Source: Actibacterium lipolyticum (lineage in GTDB: Bacteria > Pseudomonadota > Alphaproteobacteria > Rhodobacterales > Rhodobacteraceae). Taken from it: a DNA stretch of 64,000 nt. Position numbers and translations under genes: made by a program. This document shows, piece by piece, positions 1 to 9,389 of the stretch. Numbering within the stretch: position 1 is the stretch's first letter; the number at the start of each line of letters is the position of its first letter. The stretch covers positions 1,541,501-1,605,500 of the forward strand of contig NZ_FXYE01000002.1 in NCBI RefSeq assembly GCF_900184935.1, given 5' to 3'. The notes beneath the pieces are model-generated. The model saw nothing but the letters and a program-made list of their open reading frames with translations. It did not search any database and was not told where the DNA came from.

Positions 1-454
1 TCGGCTTAACCGCGCCAACAGCATCCAGCGCCAAATCGCCAGTTTCTTCGACCGATGTGCCATCAGCCTGCGTGTAAAACAGCCGGTCCTTAGCGGGGGC
101 GTAAACCACTCCGCGTACAGGAACACCTTTTTCGACGTAGGCGATGTTCACCGTAAATTCGCCGCGGCGCTTTACGAATTCCTTCGTGCCATCCAGCGGA
201 TCGACGATCAGGAAATTTTCGGCGCTTTCAGCGTGGCTGTCGGCCTGTTCTTCGGTCACGATCAGAACGTCGGGGAACGCTTCTTTCAGCGCGGCGCTGA
301 TCATCGCGTCAGCGGCTTCGTCTGCTTCGGTTACCGGGCTTTCATCAGACTTGGATTTCACTTCGAAATCGTCGGACTGATAAATTTCCATAATCTTCGC
401 GCCAGCTTCCAAGGCAGCACGGCGGCTAACCGTTTCCAGTTTCTGAAAGTCCAA
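1..454 (-). CDS. cysQ: 3'(2'),5'-bisphosphate nucleotidase CysQ (3' end cut by window)
   Basis: Inositol-monophosphatase-family enzyme expected to hydrolyse 3'-phosphoadenosine 5'-phosphate left over from sulfate assimilation and sulfotransfer. About 151 N-terminal residues are visible; the usual length is near 260, so the C-terminus lies outside the window. Seen: the metal-binding motif DPLDGTKEF near residues 85-93, preceded by an EE pair (VTEEQAD) that supplies metal ligands in this family. The start is inferred as TTG at 454, with GGAG eight bases upstream; no ATG fits the frame. It is divergent from the ABC-2 permease at 598. A role in recycling PAP from the sulfotransferase at 18818 is possible but is inference. 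Confidence 0.85.
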   Translation of the reverse strand, partial: MDFQKLETVSRRAALEAGAKIMEIYQSDDFEVKSKSDESPVTEADEAADAMISAALKEAFPDVLIVTEEQADSHAESAENFLIVDPLDGTKEFVKRRGEFTVNIAYVEKGVPVRGVVYAPAKDRLFYTQADGTSVEETGDLALDAVGAVKP

Positions 455-597
455 ATCCCTGACTCCGTTAAGGCCGCGGCGACAATGCGGTAAAACCGCC
501 GGGCGTTGTAAGAATTCCGCAATTACCTTATGATCTGCTGCCACAAGAACGGCAAGCAGGCCTTGGCCCATTGCCGACAAACCGGGAATCCTTGCCG

Positions 598-1419
598 ATG
601 TTCGAGGCACGCAAGTCACAATCAAACTGGGCCAGTGGGTTCAGCCTCGCGTCGGTGATCTATCACGCGACGGTAAGAGACGTGCGTAAATCTCATCGAA
701 ACCCGCTGATCGGCTTGCTGACCAATATCTTTCAGACCCTACTGTTCGTCGCGTTCTTTTATTTGATGTTCTCTATCCTTGGGATGAAGGGCGCGGCCAT
801 TCGCGGCGATTTCCTGCTCTACATTATGTCGGGCGTGTTTCTTTATTTGACGCACAACAAAGCCATGAGCGCCGTTTTGGGGTCCGAAGGCCCGACATCG
901 GCCATGATGCAACACGCGCCGATGAATACCGTTGTCGCCATCACATCATCTGCGCTGAGTTCGCTTTACATCCAAGTCCTGTCCGTCAGCGTGGTTCTGT
1001 TTGTCTATCACGCAGCCGTCACGCCCATCGTCATCATTAATCCGATGGGTGCGCTTGGAATGCTGTTGTTGGCGTGGTTTTCCGGGTGCGCGGTTGGCAT
1101 CGTTTTGCTGGCGATCAAGCCGTGGTTTCCCGGCTTTGTCGGCATCGTCTCTAACATCTATTCGCGGGCGAACATGATCGCGTCGGGAAAGATGTTTGTG
1201 GCCAACACTCTGCCCAGCAGCATGCTTGCCCTGTTCGATTGGAACCCGCTGTTTCACACGATTGATCAGAACCGGGGGTTCATCTTCATGAACTATAACC
1301 CGCATTTTTCATCGGTCAGCTACCCACTTTACCTGTCGATCGTGTTGCTGATGCTTGGGATGATGGGCGAATATTTCACCCGCCACCGCGCCTCTCTTAG
1401 CTGGAGCGCGGGGCGCTGA
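598..1419 (+). CDS. ABC-2 type transporter permease (polysaccharide/polyol-phosphate export type)
   Basis: Integral membrane subunit of an ABC exporter of the KpsM/Wzm-like ABC-2 family. Seen: about 273 residues with a polar N-terminus and roughly six hydrophobic segments (for example LLTNIFQTLLFVAFFYLMF, VLSVSVVLFVYHAAV, LGMLLLAWFSGCAVGIVLL and a C-terminal YPLYLSIVLLMLGMMGEYF). No ATPase gene lies next to it, so it may pair with the KpsT-like ATPase at 21692 or one elsewhere; this is inference. I prefer the ATG at 598. An in-frame TTG at 571 would add nine residues, and neither has a strong ribosome-binding site. The second permease at 19597-20412 is the same broad family but clearly diverged. 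Confidence 0.8.
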   Translation: MFEARKSQSNWASGFSLASVIYHATVRDVRKSHRNPLIGLLTNIFQTLLFVAFFYLMFSILGMKGAAIRGDFLLYIMSGVFLYLTHNKAMSAVLGSEGPTSAMMQHAPMNTVVAITSSALSSLYIQVLSVSVVLFVYHAAVTPIVIINPMGALGMLLLAWFSGCAVGIVLLAIKPWFPGFVGIVSNIYSRANMIASGKMFVANTLPSSMLALFDWNPLFHTIDQNRGFIFMNYNPHFSSVSYPLYLSIVLLMLGMMGEYFTRHRASLSWSAGR

Positions 1420-1545
1420 TTTCCGCCTAAACGGAACCAACTTCGGTCATCTGCGTTGTCTTTCCACAGACAAGGTGCGTCCATCTCTTTTCTAAGGTGT
1501 GCAAAAAGGGATGGGCCACCGACCTGCATGAACGGAGAATTTGTT

Positions 1546-1806
1546 ATGAAGAAACTGATCCTCGCGCTTGGTATGGCCAGCATGGTCGCCGCCTGCGAAA
1601 CACCTGGCCAAACCGCAGCCCTTGGGGCCGCGACAGGGGCTGCAATCGGCGCTGCGACTGCCGGCAAAGACGAAACCAGAGGCGCGGTTATTGGCGCTGC
1701 TGCTGGTCTTGCCGCCGGGGCAGTGATCAGTGCGGCGCAGGAACCCGGGACCTGCCTTTACAGATATCCCGATGGCACAGAATACGTCGCCGAATGCCCA
1801 TCATAA
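1546..1806 (+). CDS. Glycine-zipper lipoprotein
   Basis: Small predicted lipoprotein of 86 residues. Seen: a lipoprotein signal with lipobox MVAAC (lipidated Cys17), then a Gly/Ala repeat region (LGAATGAAIGAA and GAVIGAAAGLAAGAV) typical of glycine-zipper membrane-associated segments. A short C-terminal tail holds two further Cys residues (GTCLYRYPDGT and AECPS). The ATG at 1546 is chosen because the signal peptide starts there and GGAGAA lies about 8 bases upstream; longer in-frame extensions have no signal. Family members are outer-membrane-associated, and function is otherwise unknown. Confidence 0.85.
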   Translation: MKKLILALGMASMVAACETPGQTAALGAATGAAIGAATAGKDETRGAVIGAAAGLAAGAVISAAQEPGTCLYRYPDGTEYVAECPS

Positions 1807-1843
1807 GATTGTCAGCAAAGCCCGGTCATCGCGCTGGGCTTTG

Positions 1844-2488
1844 CTAATCCACCACACGCAACGTCAGATTGATCCGCCCGCCCTTAGGAAGCAACGAAGA
1901 AGAGCCCGCGCGAATTTTGTCGACCCCGTGATAGGTCAACCGCGCGTCACCCCCCATCACCATGACATCCCCGGATTGCAGCCAAAGGCTTTCCGTTGAT
2001 CCGCCGCGCGTGGCATTGCCAATGCGAAACAGCCCCTCATCCCCAAGAGAGATCGACACGACCGGCCAGCCAAAGTCTGCCTCGTCCTTGTCTTGGTGCA
2101 TCCCCATGCGCGCATCAGCGTCATAGAAATTCACCAAACAACAGTCCGGCAATCGGTCAATTCCGGTCACCGTCTGCCAAAGCTGCAATACGGCATTAGG
2201 GATCGGAGGCCATGGCACGCCAGACGGGTGGCGCGGTTCGTACCGATACCCGGAACGGTCCGAATACCACCCATATTTCCCCGCCGAAGTCATACGAACC
2301 CGCATCGGTTTTCCATAGGGCGTCATCGGCGAAAACAGCGGCGCGGCGCGAATGACGTTACGAAGTTCTTCGACCAACGCGTTTTGTTCGTCTGCATCCA
2401 AAAGCGTTTTAAACAGCTCGAATCCGCGCAATGTCAGCGTTGGCTGCGGTCTTTTGGCCGAAACACCCGAATTAAGCCCATTTTTCAC
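1844..2488 (-). CDS. alkB: AlkB-family Fe(II)/2-oxoglutarate-dependent DNA repair dioxygenase
   Basis: Oxidative demethylase that removes alkyl lesions such as 1-methyladenine and 3-methylcytosine from DNA. Seen: 214 residues, the usual AlkB length; iron-binding HxD (His131, Asp133 in MHQDKDE) and the distal His187 (RLTYHGVDKI); 2-oxoglutarate-binding Arg pair near residues 205 and 211 (GRINLTLR). The start is a GTG at 2488, because the nearby ATG is out of frame. It is convergent with the lipoprotein gene (37 bases apart) and divergent from dnaK. No Ada-type partner is visible nearby. Confidence 0.93.
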   Translation of the reverse strand: MKNGLNSGVSAKRPQPTLTLRGFELFKTLLDADEQNALVEELRNVIRAAPLFSPMTPYGKPMRVRMTSAGKYGWYSDRSGYRYEPRHPSGVPWPPIPNAVLQLWQTVTGIDRLPDCCLVNFYDADARMGMHQDKDEADFGWPVVSISLGDEGLFRIGNATRGGSTESLWLQSGDVMVMGGDARLTYHGVDKIRAGSSSLLPKGGRINLTLRVVD

Positions 2489-2520
2489 GGCTATACCTCA
2501 CATTTCCGTTAGTCGCCCCG

Positions 2521-2550
2521 CTTGCAGGCGTCATGCCCGCTCCTTATATA
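2521..2550 (+). promoter_or_regulatory. RpoH (sigma-32) type heat-shock promoter for dnaK
   Basis: CTTG at 2521-2524, an 18-base spacer, then CTTATATA at 2543-2550. This matches the alphaproteobacterial heat-shock consensus of CTTG and CYTATNT. It lies about 110 bases before the dnaK start and is the best promoter match I see in this gap. Confidence 0.75.
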
Positions 2551-2659
2551 CGCCGAGAAGCGCGGTTATGGGCAGTTCCATCCGCATTGGGATCGGCGGG
2601 CAGAGGCCTTTTCAAGGCTCCGTTCGCCAAAACATCGCCGAATGAAGAGGTAGTTTATT

Positions 2660-4573
2660 ATGGCCAAAGTCATCGGGATCGACCTCGGGACAACCAACTC
2701 TTGCGTCGCCATCATGGATGGTTCGCAACCCCGTGTGATCGAAAACGCAGAAGGGGCGCGTACGACGCCCTCTATCGTCGGTTTCACCGACGGTGAACGC
2801 CTTGTGGGTCAGCCTGCAAAACGTCAGGCAGTGACGAACCCCACAAACACGGTTTTCGCTGTAAAGCGTCTGATCGGTCGTCGTGCAAACGACCCGGCAG
2901 TGACCAAAGACCAAACGCACGTCCCCTATTCCATTGTCGATGGCGGCAATGGCGATGCATGGGTTGAAGTGCAGGGTGAGAAATACTCCCCATCGCAAAT
3001 CTCGGCCTTCATCCTGCAAAAGATGAAAGAGACCGCAGAATCCTATCTGGGCGAAGACGTAACGCAGGCGGTTATCACCGTTCCGGCGTACTTCAACGAT
3101 GCTCAGCGTCAGGCAACCAAAGACGCCGGTAAAATCGCCGGTCTGGAAGTGCTGCGGATCATCAACGAGCCGACAGCCGCCGCGCTGGCCTATGGTCTGG
3201 ACAAAAAAGAAACCAAGACAATCGCTGTTTATGACCTTGGTGGCGGTACATTCGATATCACCATTCTGGAAATCGACGACGGCCTGTTCGAAGTAAAATC
3301 CACCAACGGCGACACGTTCCTTGGCGGTGAAGACTTCGATATGCGCATCGTTAAGTACCTTGCTGACGAATTCAAAAAGGAAAACGGTGTTGATCTGTCG
3401 AAAGACAAGATGGCCCTGCAGCGTCTGAAAGAAGCTGCTGAAAAGGCCAAGATCGAACTGTCGTCCAGCCAGCAGACCGAAATCAACCAGCCGTTCATCT
3501 CGATGGATCCGAACGGTGGTCAGCCGCTGCACATGGTCATGAAACTGACCCGTGCCAAGCTGGAAAGCCTTGTATCTGACCTGATCAAAGCTTCGATGAA
3601 GCCTTGTCAGGCTGCATTGAAAGACGCCGGTCTGTCCACATCCGACATCGACGAGGTTGTTCTTGTTGGTGGTATGACCCGCATGCCGCGCGTCATGGAA
3701 GAAGTGACCAAGTTCTTCGGTAAAGAGCCGCACAAAGGTGTGAACCCGGACGAAGTAGTTGCCATGGGCGCCGCCATTCAGGCCGGTGTTCTGCAAGGTG
3801 ACGTGAAAGACGTTGTTCTGCTGGACGTTACCCCGCTGAGCTTGGGTATCGAAACGCTGGGCGGTGTGTTCACACGCTTGATCGACCGTAACACCACGAT
3901 CCCAACGAAGAAGTCGCAAGTCTTCTCGACTGCCGAGGATAACCAGAACGCAGTGACCCTGCGGGTGTTCCAAGGTGAGCGTGAGATGGCCGCCGACAAC
4001 AAAATGTTGGGCCAGTTCAACCTTGAAGAAATCCCGCCAGCGCCACGTGGCATGCCACAGATCGAAGTGACCTTTGATATCGACGCCAACGGCATCGTAG
4101 AGGTGACCGCGAAAGACAAAGGCACCGGCAAAGAGCACAAGATCACGATCCAAGCTTCCGGCGGTCTGTCGGATGCCGACATCGAGCAAATGGTCAAAGA
4201 CGCCGAGGAAAACGCCGAGGCCGATAAAGATCGTAAAGAGCTGGTCGAAGCGGTTAACCAAGCCGAAAGCCTCATCCACTCGACCGAGAAGTCGATGGAA
4301 GAGCATAAGGACAAGGTTGACCCAACCACGATCGAAGCGATCGAACTGGCCATCAGCGCGCTGCAGGACCAGTTGGAAACCAACGATCCGGGTAAGATCA
4401 AGTCTGGCATCCAGAACGTCACCGAAGCTGCGATGAAACTTGGCGAGGCGATCTATAAGTCTCAGCAAGAAGAAACGGCTGAAGCGCCAGAAGGCGACGA
4501 AGAGCCGCGCAGCGTTGATGACGACATCGTAGACGCTGACTTCGAAGATCTGGACGACGACAAGCGCGCTTAA
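2660..4573 (+). CDS. dnaK: Molecular chaperone DnaK (Hsp70)
   Basis: ATP-dependent cytosolic chaperone that binds exposed hydrophobic segments, working with DnaJ and GrpE. Seen: 637 residues, full length; N-terminal ATPase domain with [11 protein letters not shown] (residues 6-16), a second phosphate loop ([13 protein letters not shown]) and the adenosine motif ([11 protein letters not shown]); linker and substrate-binding domain from about residue 385 ([14 protein letters not shown]); helical lid and an acidic C-terminus ending [18 protein letters not shown]. The start ATG follows GAAGAGG. It sits 72 bases before dnaJ in the conserved dnaK-dnaJ order and is preceded by an RpoH-type promoter. 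Confidence 0.99.
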   Translation: MAKVIGIDLGTTNSCVAIMDGSQPRVIENAEGARTTPSIVGFTDGERLVGQPAKRQAVTNPTNTVFAVKRLIGRRANDPAVTKDQTHVPYSIVDGGNGDAWVEVQGEKYSPSQISAFILQKMKETAESYLGEDVTQAVITVPAYFNDAQRQATKDAGKIAGLEVLRIINEPTAAALAYGLDKKETKTIAVYDLGGGTFDITILEIDDGLFEVKSTNGDTFLGGEDFDMRIVKYLADEFKKENGVDLSKDKMALQRLKEAAEKAKIELSSSQQTEINQPFISMDPNGGQPLHMVMKLTRAKLESLVSDLIKASMKPCQAALKDAGLSTSDIDEVVLVGGMTRMPRVMEEVTKFFGKEPHKGVNPDEVVAMGAAIQAGVLQGDVKDVVLLDVTPLSLGIETLGGVFTRLIDRNTTIPTKKSQVFSTAEDNQNAVTLRVFQGEREMAADNKMLGQFNLEEIPPAPRGMPQIEVTFDIDANGIVEVTAKDKGTGKEHKITIQASGGLSDADIEQMVKDAEENAEADKDRKELVEAVNQAESLIHSTEKSMEEHKDKVDPTTIEAIELAISALQDQLETNDPGKIKSGIQNVTEAAMKLGEAIYKSQQEETAEAPEGDEEPRSVDDDIVDADFEDLDDDKRA

Positions 4574-4591
4574 TCGCGCTGGAACCCTTGA

Positions 4592-4617
4592 GGCCAGTCC
4601 GGGTTCCCGGGCTGGCC
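4592..4617 (+). promoter_or_regulatory. dnaK-dnaJ intergenic hairpin
   Basis: GGCCAGTCCGGG (4592-4603), a TT loop, then CCCGGGCTGGCC (4606-4617) form a 12-pair stem with one G-U pair; the two central pairs must open to give a real loop. There is no T-tract after it, so it is more likely a processing or decay barrier than a terminator. It could set the DnaK:DnaJ ratio (inference). Confidence 0.6.
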
Positions 4618-4645
4618 CTCGCGTGTTCCCCGAGAGGGATAGCTA

Positions 4646-5806
4646 ATGGCAAAACGCGATTATTATGAGGTTCTGGGCGCCACCAAAGGTGCAACGGGCG
4701 ACGAGCTAAAGAAGGCCTATCGCAAGAAGGCCAAAGAGCTTCACCCTGACAGAAACTCTGACAATCCAAACGCCGAAGCCCAGTTCAAAGAAGTGAACGA
4801 GGCTTATGAGGCGCTGAAAGACCCGGACAAGAAAGCCGCCTATGACCGCTATGGTCATGCTGCTTTTGACGGAAGTATGGGCGGCATGGGTGGCGGCGCG
4901 CGCGGTGGTGCGTATGGCGGCCAAGGCGATTTCGCTTCGGCGTTTTCGGACGTGTTCGACGACCTGTTTGGTGACTTCCGCGGCGGCGGCGGTGGGCGTG
5001 GCGGCGGACGGCAACGTGCCACCCGCGGTTCTGACCTGCGCTATAACCTGCGCATCAATCTGGAAGATGCCTATGCTGGCATGCAGAAAACCATCAACGT
5101 TCCGACGTCGGTTAGCTGTACTGTCTGTAGTGGAACCGGTGCGGAAAGCGGCGCAGAGCCGACAACCTGCCCCACATGTTCCGGCATGGGCAAAGTGCGG
5201 GCGCAGCAGGGTTTCTTTACCGTAGAGCGCACCTGCCCGACGTGTTCAGGCATGGGCCAGATCATCAAGAACCCATGCGACGCCTGTGGCGGCGCGGGTC
5301 GCGTTGAAAAAGAACGTTCGCTTAGCGTCAACATCCCCGCGGGTGTTGAAACCGGGACGCGCATTCGCCTTGCTGGCGAAGGTGAGGCCGGGTTGCGCGG
5401 TGGCCCGACGGGTGACCTCTATATCTTTATCGAGGTAGCAGAGCACCAGATCTTCATGCGCGACGGTCAATCTCTATTCTGCCGCGTTCCCGTTTCGATG
5501 AGCTCTGCCGCGCTTGGCGGCGACATCGAGGTGCCGACGATTGACGGTGGCCGCAGCCGGGTGAAAGTGCCCGCTGGCAGCCAAACCGGCAAACAGATGC
5601 GCCTGCGCGGCAAGGGCATGCCCGGGCTGCGTGGTGGCGGACACGGTGACATGTTCATCGAACTGGCCGTTGAAACGCCTGTAAACCTGACCTCGCGCCA
5701 GAAAGAATTGCTGCGCGAGTTTGATAAACTAAGCGAAGACAACAACCCCGAAAGCAGCAACTTCTTTTCGAAGGTGAAGCATTTTTGGGATGGTATGAAA
5801 AGCTAA
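4646..5806 (+). CDS. dnaJ: Chaperone protein DnaJ (Hsp40, type I)
   Basis: Co-chaperone that delivers clients to DnaK and stimulates its ATPase. Seen: 386 residues; J domain at residues 1-70 with the HPD motif (ELHPDRNS); Gly-rich region about residues 75-125; zinc domain with all four CxxCxGxG repeats ([32 protein letters not shown]) between about 150 and 220; C-terminal substrate-binding and dimerisation domains. All type I features are intact. Start ATG follows GAGAGGG. Second gene of the dnaK operon. Confidence 0.98.
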   Translation: MAKRDYYEVLGATKGATGDELKKAYRKKAKELHPDRNSDNPNAEAQFKEVNEAYEALKDPDKKAAYDRYGHAAFDGSMGGMGGGARGGAYGGQGDFASAFSDVFDDLFGDFRGGGGGRGGGRQRATRGSDLRYNLRINLEDAYAGMQKTINVPTSVSCTVCSGTGAESGAEPTTCPTCSGMGKVRAQQGFFTVERTCPTCSGMGQIIKNPCDACGGAGRVEKERSLSVNIPAGVETGTRIRLAGEGEAGLRGGPTGDLYIFIEVAEHQIFMRDGQSLFCRVPVSMSSAALGGDIEVPTIDGGRSRVKVPAGSQTGKQMRLRGKGMPGLRGGGHGDMFIELAVETPVNLTSRQKELLREFDKLSEDNNPESSNFFSKVKHFWDGMKS

Positions 5807-5857
5807 CACCTTACTGGCGTTAACCTTTCGTTTAGCAAGTTTTGCAAGGGTCGGCCT

Positions 5858-6613
5858 ATGAGCCGACCCGATGCATTTTCAGAACCCCATTTGCCGATGT
5901 TCGAATCGGCCAGCCCGCCCTTAAGGGCCGGGGAAAAGCTGCCTTCCTATATCCGCGACCACCGTAAACGCCTGCGCGCGCGTTTCATGGACGGCGGTGC
6001 CGCCGCCATGCCGGATTATGAGATGCTGGAACTGGTTCTGTTCCGCGCCATTCCACGCCAAGACGTCAAACCGCTGGCGCGGCGGCTGATGGAAACCTTC
6101 GGTGACTTTAACCGCGTCCTATCCGCGCCCATCCCCCGTTTGAAAGAGGTTGATGGCGTGGGCGATGCAGTGGTGCAGGAACTGAAAATCGTCGAGGCCG
6201 CCGCACATCGCCTAGCCCGCGCCCGCGTGATGGAACGGCAGGTCATTTCCGGCTGGGACGCCGTTTTGGATTACTGCCACACAACGATGGCCCATCGCGA
6301 AACAGAACAGTTCCGCGTGCTGTTTCTGGACCGTAAAAACGTGCTGATCGCGGATGAAGAACAGGCGCGCGGCACCGTGGATCATGTTCCTGTCTACCCC
6401 CGCGAAGTGGTAAAACGTGCGCTGGAACTGAACGCCTCGGCCCTGATTTTGGTCCACAATCACCCTTCGGGCGATCCGACCCCATCCGAGTCCGACATCA
6501 CGATGACCGCCCAGATCGACGATGCCGCCAACGCGCTTGGCCTGACCCTGCATGACCACATCATTGTCGGAAAATCACGAGAGTTGAGCTTCCGCTCTGC
6601 TGGGTATCTTTAG
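5858..6613 (+). CDS. radC: RadC-family JAB/MPN-domain protein
   Basis: Member of the RadC (DUF2466) family, historically named for DNA repair, though the biochemical role is unsettled. Seen: 251 residues; an N-terminal helix-hairpin-helix-like stretch (LKEVDGVGDAVVQELKIVEAA) and a C-terminal JAB metal motif HNHPSGDPTPSESD with its upstream glutamate. ATG at 5858 follows AAGGG. It lies 51 bases after dnaJ. The stop overlaps the convergent binding-protein/OmpA gene by four bases (TTAG). Confidence 0.92.
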   Translation: MSRPDAFSEPHLPMFESASPPLRAGEKLPSYIRDHRKRLRARFMDGGAAAMPDYEMLELVLFRAIPRQDVKPLARRLMETFGDFNRVLSAPIPRLKEVDGVGDAVVQELKIVEAAAHRLARARVMERQVISGWDAVLDYCHTTMAHRETEQFRVLFLDRKNVLIADEEQARGTVDHVPVYPREVVKRALELNASALILVHNHPSGDPTPSESDITMTAQIDDAANALGLTLHDHIIVGKSRELSFRSAGYL

Positions 6614-8166
6614 CGCAGCCAAACTTCGACCCGGCGGTTCACGCCGCTACCCCATTCGGTGTCGTCGCACGCCATCGGCATCGCCTCTCCGAATGCTTCG
6701 ACCGTTAGGCGGATACGGGACGGATCAGCCGTAATCGCCGCGGCGCGCACCGCCTTGCGCACGGCTTCGGCCCTGCGGCGTGCGATGCGTTGGTTCACCT
6801 CCCACTCGCCTTCGCCGTCGCTGAAACCGACAAAGACCAGTTCACGGTCATCATAGAGCCCGCTTTCCAAGGCCCGCGCCAGATCGGCAACGTTGCCAGA
6901 GGATTGCGCATCAAGTTCGGTCGAGCCGCCGCGAAAACGAAATGTGGTGGTCAGCCGCACACCGCCCCTTAGGGCGTTCACCATGCGCTGAAGCTCTGGC
7001 AGGGGAACCTCGCTTCCGGCATTGCTGATCGCGTTGGCAAACCGAATGCCCTGTTCATCCAACCCGATGGCCTCGCGGCCTTGATCAACAAACCCGGCAC
7101 GGCGCACCACAAGCTGCGCGGGTGGGCTGGACAGGAACGACAGAAACTCCCGCGCGAAAAGTGGCAGGCGGCGCGCGGGCGTGTAAAGGAACAGAGGCGC
7201 GGTAAAAGGGTAGTCTTCGGTTTTCAGGCTGCGCCGGGTGGCGGCCAACGGCATACCACACGACCCCTCGACCATCAGCGGCACGGCATTCCCGATTTCC
7301 GAAAAGCGGGTAACAGCCAGCGCGGTTGGATCAAGCGCGACGGCATCCGCCAAATCTGTATCGCTTTCATGTCGGACGGCCGCCGTGGCAAACGCCCGAC
7401 CAAGCGGGGCAAGAAGTTGATCTTCGACGGCTTGTTGCAGCCCCGCGTCGGGCGTGCGCGCATGTAAAATCACCGGCTCATCCAGCGCGGGCCAGTCCAA
7501 AATCTCTCCGGCCAGCATCGCGGTCAGCGTTTCCACATCGATAGATTGAACCGGGTTGCCCCGCGCCACGATCGGCACCAGCGCATCCAATGCAACGATC
7601 CGACTACGCGCCGGAACAGACAGGTCGCCCAGCCCTGCTTCGGCGGCGCGTTCAGCCTCGTCTGGTCTAACCTCGCGGACGGCCATCACGATGTCTGCCT
7701 CATCCGCAAGCAGGTCGGCGAACCCTTCGGCGGTCGAGGTGATCCGAAACCCGATCCGCGCAAGATCTCGCCCGGCGTCCTCGTCGCGCAGCACATAGCG
7801 AAAGTCATGATCGCTTAGCACGATGCGGTGCAGCGCAAGCCCGCGCCGCGCGGCGTAGGCTTCGATCAGGGCGGGCATCAGAACCGCGCCCAGCCCTGGT
7901 GCGCCGGAAAAGGTGAACTCGGCCACGTAAGCTTCCAGATCGGGGCAACCGGGGCCGCTGCACACGACGCCCTGCCCATCCAGAACCAAAATGCCATAGG
8001 CCGTATCAAGGCTATAGAATTCGCCGTCGAAGGTTAAAAGCGTACCCTCCAACGCGACCGTTCCGTCGCGCGAGGTAAGGGTCACATCCTGCGCAAACGC
8101 GGCTGAGCCATAGCCAAAGAACAGAAACGCGGCGAAAATCGCCGCGCCAAAAAGATTTCGGATCAT
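6610..8166 (-). CDS. Periplasmic phosphate-binding-like protein fused to a C-terminal OmpA domain
   Basis: Exported 518-residue protein. Seen: signal peptide residues 1-25 (ending SAAFA); a long PstS/PBP-type solute-binding region roughly residues 70-350; and an OmpA/MotB peptidoglycan-binding domain from about 400 (FRFRGGSTELDAQSSGNVADL, then VFVGFSDGEGEWEVNQRIARRRAEAVRKA). The combination suggests a periplasmic sensor or binding module anchored to the cell wall. The ligand is not evident: no pst permease or ATPase genes are nearby. Two Cys lie close together (VVCSGPGCPD) near residues 88-93. ATG at 8166; 18 bases downstream of the next minus-strand gene. Confidence 0.82.
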   Translation of the reverse strand: MIRNLFGAAIFAAFLFFGYGSAAFAQDVTLTSRDGTVALEGTLLTFDGEFYSLDTAYGILVLDGQGVVCSGPGCPDLEAYVAEFTFSGAPGLGAVLMPALIEAYAARRGLALHRIVLSDHDFRYVLRDEDAGRDLARIGFRITSTAEGFADLLADEADIVMAVREVRPDEAERAAEAGLGDLSVPARSRIVALDALVPIVARGNPVQSIDVETLTAMLAGEILDWPALDEPVILHARTPDAGLQQAVEDQLLAPLGRAFATAAVRHESDTDLADAVALDPTALAVTRFSEIGNAVPLMVEGSCGMPLAATRRSLKTEDYPFTAPLFLYTPARRLPLFAREFLSFLSSPPAQLVVRRAGFVDQGREAIGLDEQGIRFANAISNAGSEVPLPELQRMVNALRGGVRLTTTFRFRGGSTELDAQSSGNVADLARALESGLYDDRELVFVGFSDGEGEWEVNQRIARRRAEAVRKAVRAAAITADPSRIRLTVEAFGEAMPMACDDTEWGSGVNRRVEVWLR

Positions 8167-8184
8167 GTTTAAGACCGCTTCGCG

Positions 8185-9243
8185 TCAGTTGCGCGCGATC
8201 TTCAGGTCTCTGAGGATGTTTTTCAACACCAGAAATTCACCCGTAGCGTCGCAGGCAGGCACCGAAATGGTTAATTCCGCCGCCTGCGGCTTTCCACCCA
8301 CACCCGGCTGGATAGTTTCAGCGGCGATGGTGCGCCCACAATTGGCTTTCGTCACTTCGGCTTCGACGCTGACGCGCACAACCCCGGTGTTGCGGCTTTC
8401 CCCACGAGGAAAACTGTAGACTTCGGCCATCAATGGCGCGCGCATCTCTGGATCGCCAAGCGTGGTCAGAAATCCGCCCTTACCACCCGCGCCAAACGCG
8501 GGTGATCGTGGCGAACCCGCCCAGACATGGCCGTCATCGTTGAAGCCCGCACCGAATTCATAGGCGTGGATATGCATTTCATTTTTATCGCGCCACTGAA
8601 CGGCGACACGCTGAAAATCATCGGCATCTGGTACATCGGCCGCGACGGTCAGAACCTCGCCATCTGGAAATTTTAGCGCGAAATTCGCCGTTTTTTCCAG
8701 CGCCGGGATCAATGTCGTCATGCCCCCGGTGTTCGACGTAGAAACAGAAAAGCGCAGCTTGTTATGCACAACCTCGACCCGTTGATCAGGTCGGCAGGCC
8801 GCGAACAGCGTGACACGCACCATGGCGGCCTCTGTCGGTTCTGCGATCACATCAGTGTCACAGGGAAGGCCATACTGGTTCAGGTTATCACCGACGTGTT
8901 TCATCGGCTTATAGTTCTGCTCGACAGACTTCATGCGCGGGCCCAACCCGGCAGTGGACGTACTTAAAACTGGTGCACGAAAGGCGACATCAGGAACACC
9001 CGGCAGGGAAATGCCCCCGGTCGGAATGGCGGCGGATGCTTCGCCGATTTCATCAGCGACGCCCGCCAAGGGCACAACATTTTCAACGTCAAAACTGTCA
9101 AAGTCGGCTTGAGAGCTTTCGGGCTGTACAACAACCCCAGCATCCTCACCCAACCAGCGATCTGCGTTCTGAACGATGTGTCCCGACCCCGCCGCAAGAA
9201 ACAGCGTCGTCCCGGCAATAAGATACCTACGGTCAAGTTTCAC
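8185..9243 (-). CDS. Conserved exported protein of unknown function, downstream of secA
   Basis: About 352 residues. I do not recognise an enzymatic family. Seen: one N-terminal hydrophobic segment (RYLIAGTTLFLAAGSGHIV) that could be a signal or anchor; an acidic, low-complexity linker (about residues 30-90); then a probably beta-rich body with Cys in LFAACRP, KANCGRT and VPACDAT. I chose GTG at 9243 because GGGAAAGG lies about 8 bases upstream and the hydrophobic segment follows at once; an upstream ATG at 9351 would put 36 unlikely residues in front of it. I recall similar proteins beside secA in Rhodobacteraceae, sometimes labelled translocase, but nothing in the sequence supports that activity. 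Confidence 0.75.
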   Translation of the reverse strand: MKLDRRYLIAGTTLFLAAGSGHIVQNADRWLGEDAGVVVQPESSQADFDSFDVENVVPLAGVADEIGEASAAIPTGGISLPGVPDVAFRAPVLSTSTAGLGPRMKSVEQNYKPMKHVGDNLNQYGLPCDTDVIAEPTEAAMVRVTLFAACRPDQRVEVVHNKLRFSVSTSNTGGMTTLIPALEKTANFALKFPDGEVLTVAADVPDADDFQRVAVQWRDKNEMHIHAYEFGAGFNDDGHVWAGSPRSPAFGAGGKGGFLTTLGDPEMRAPLMAEVYSFPRGESRNTGVVRVSVEAEVTKANCGRTIAAETIQPGVGGKPQAAELTISVPACDATGEFLVLKNILRDLKIARN

Positions 9244-9389
9244 GGCAGCGCCTTTCCCTTTGGTTCCGGTTAAACCTAGACGCGAAATCGGGCAAGTCCG
9301 TGGCAGCACGGGGGAGTGTTTCGGAATAGGAGACAGTAAATCGCCCCCCATATTTTGAGCGGCGTTGCGTCACGTCACCCAAATCCGGT

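Noticed and set aside
2612-4468. 618-codon open frame antisense to dnaK
   Set aside because: Mirrors the codon bias of dnaK, has no ribosome-binding site and the protein is compositionally odd (His/Phe/Asp-rich). Shadow frame.
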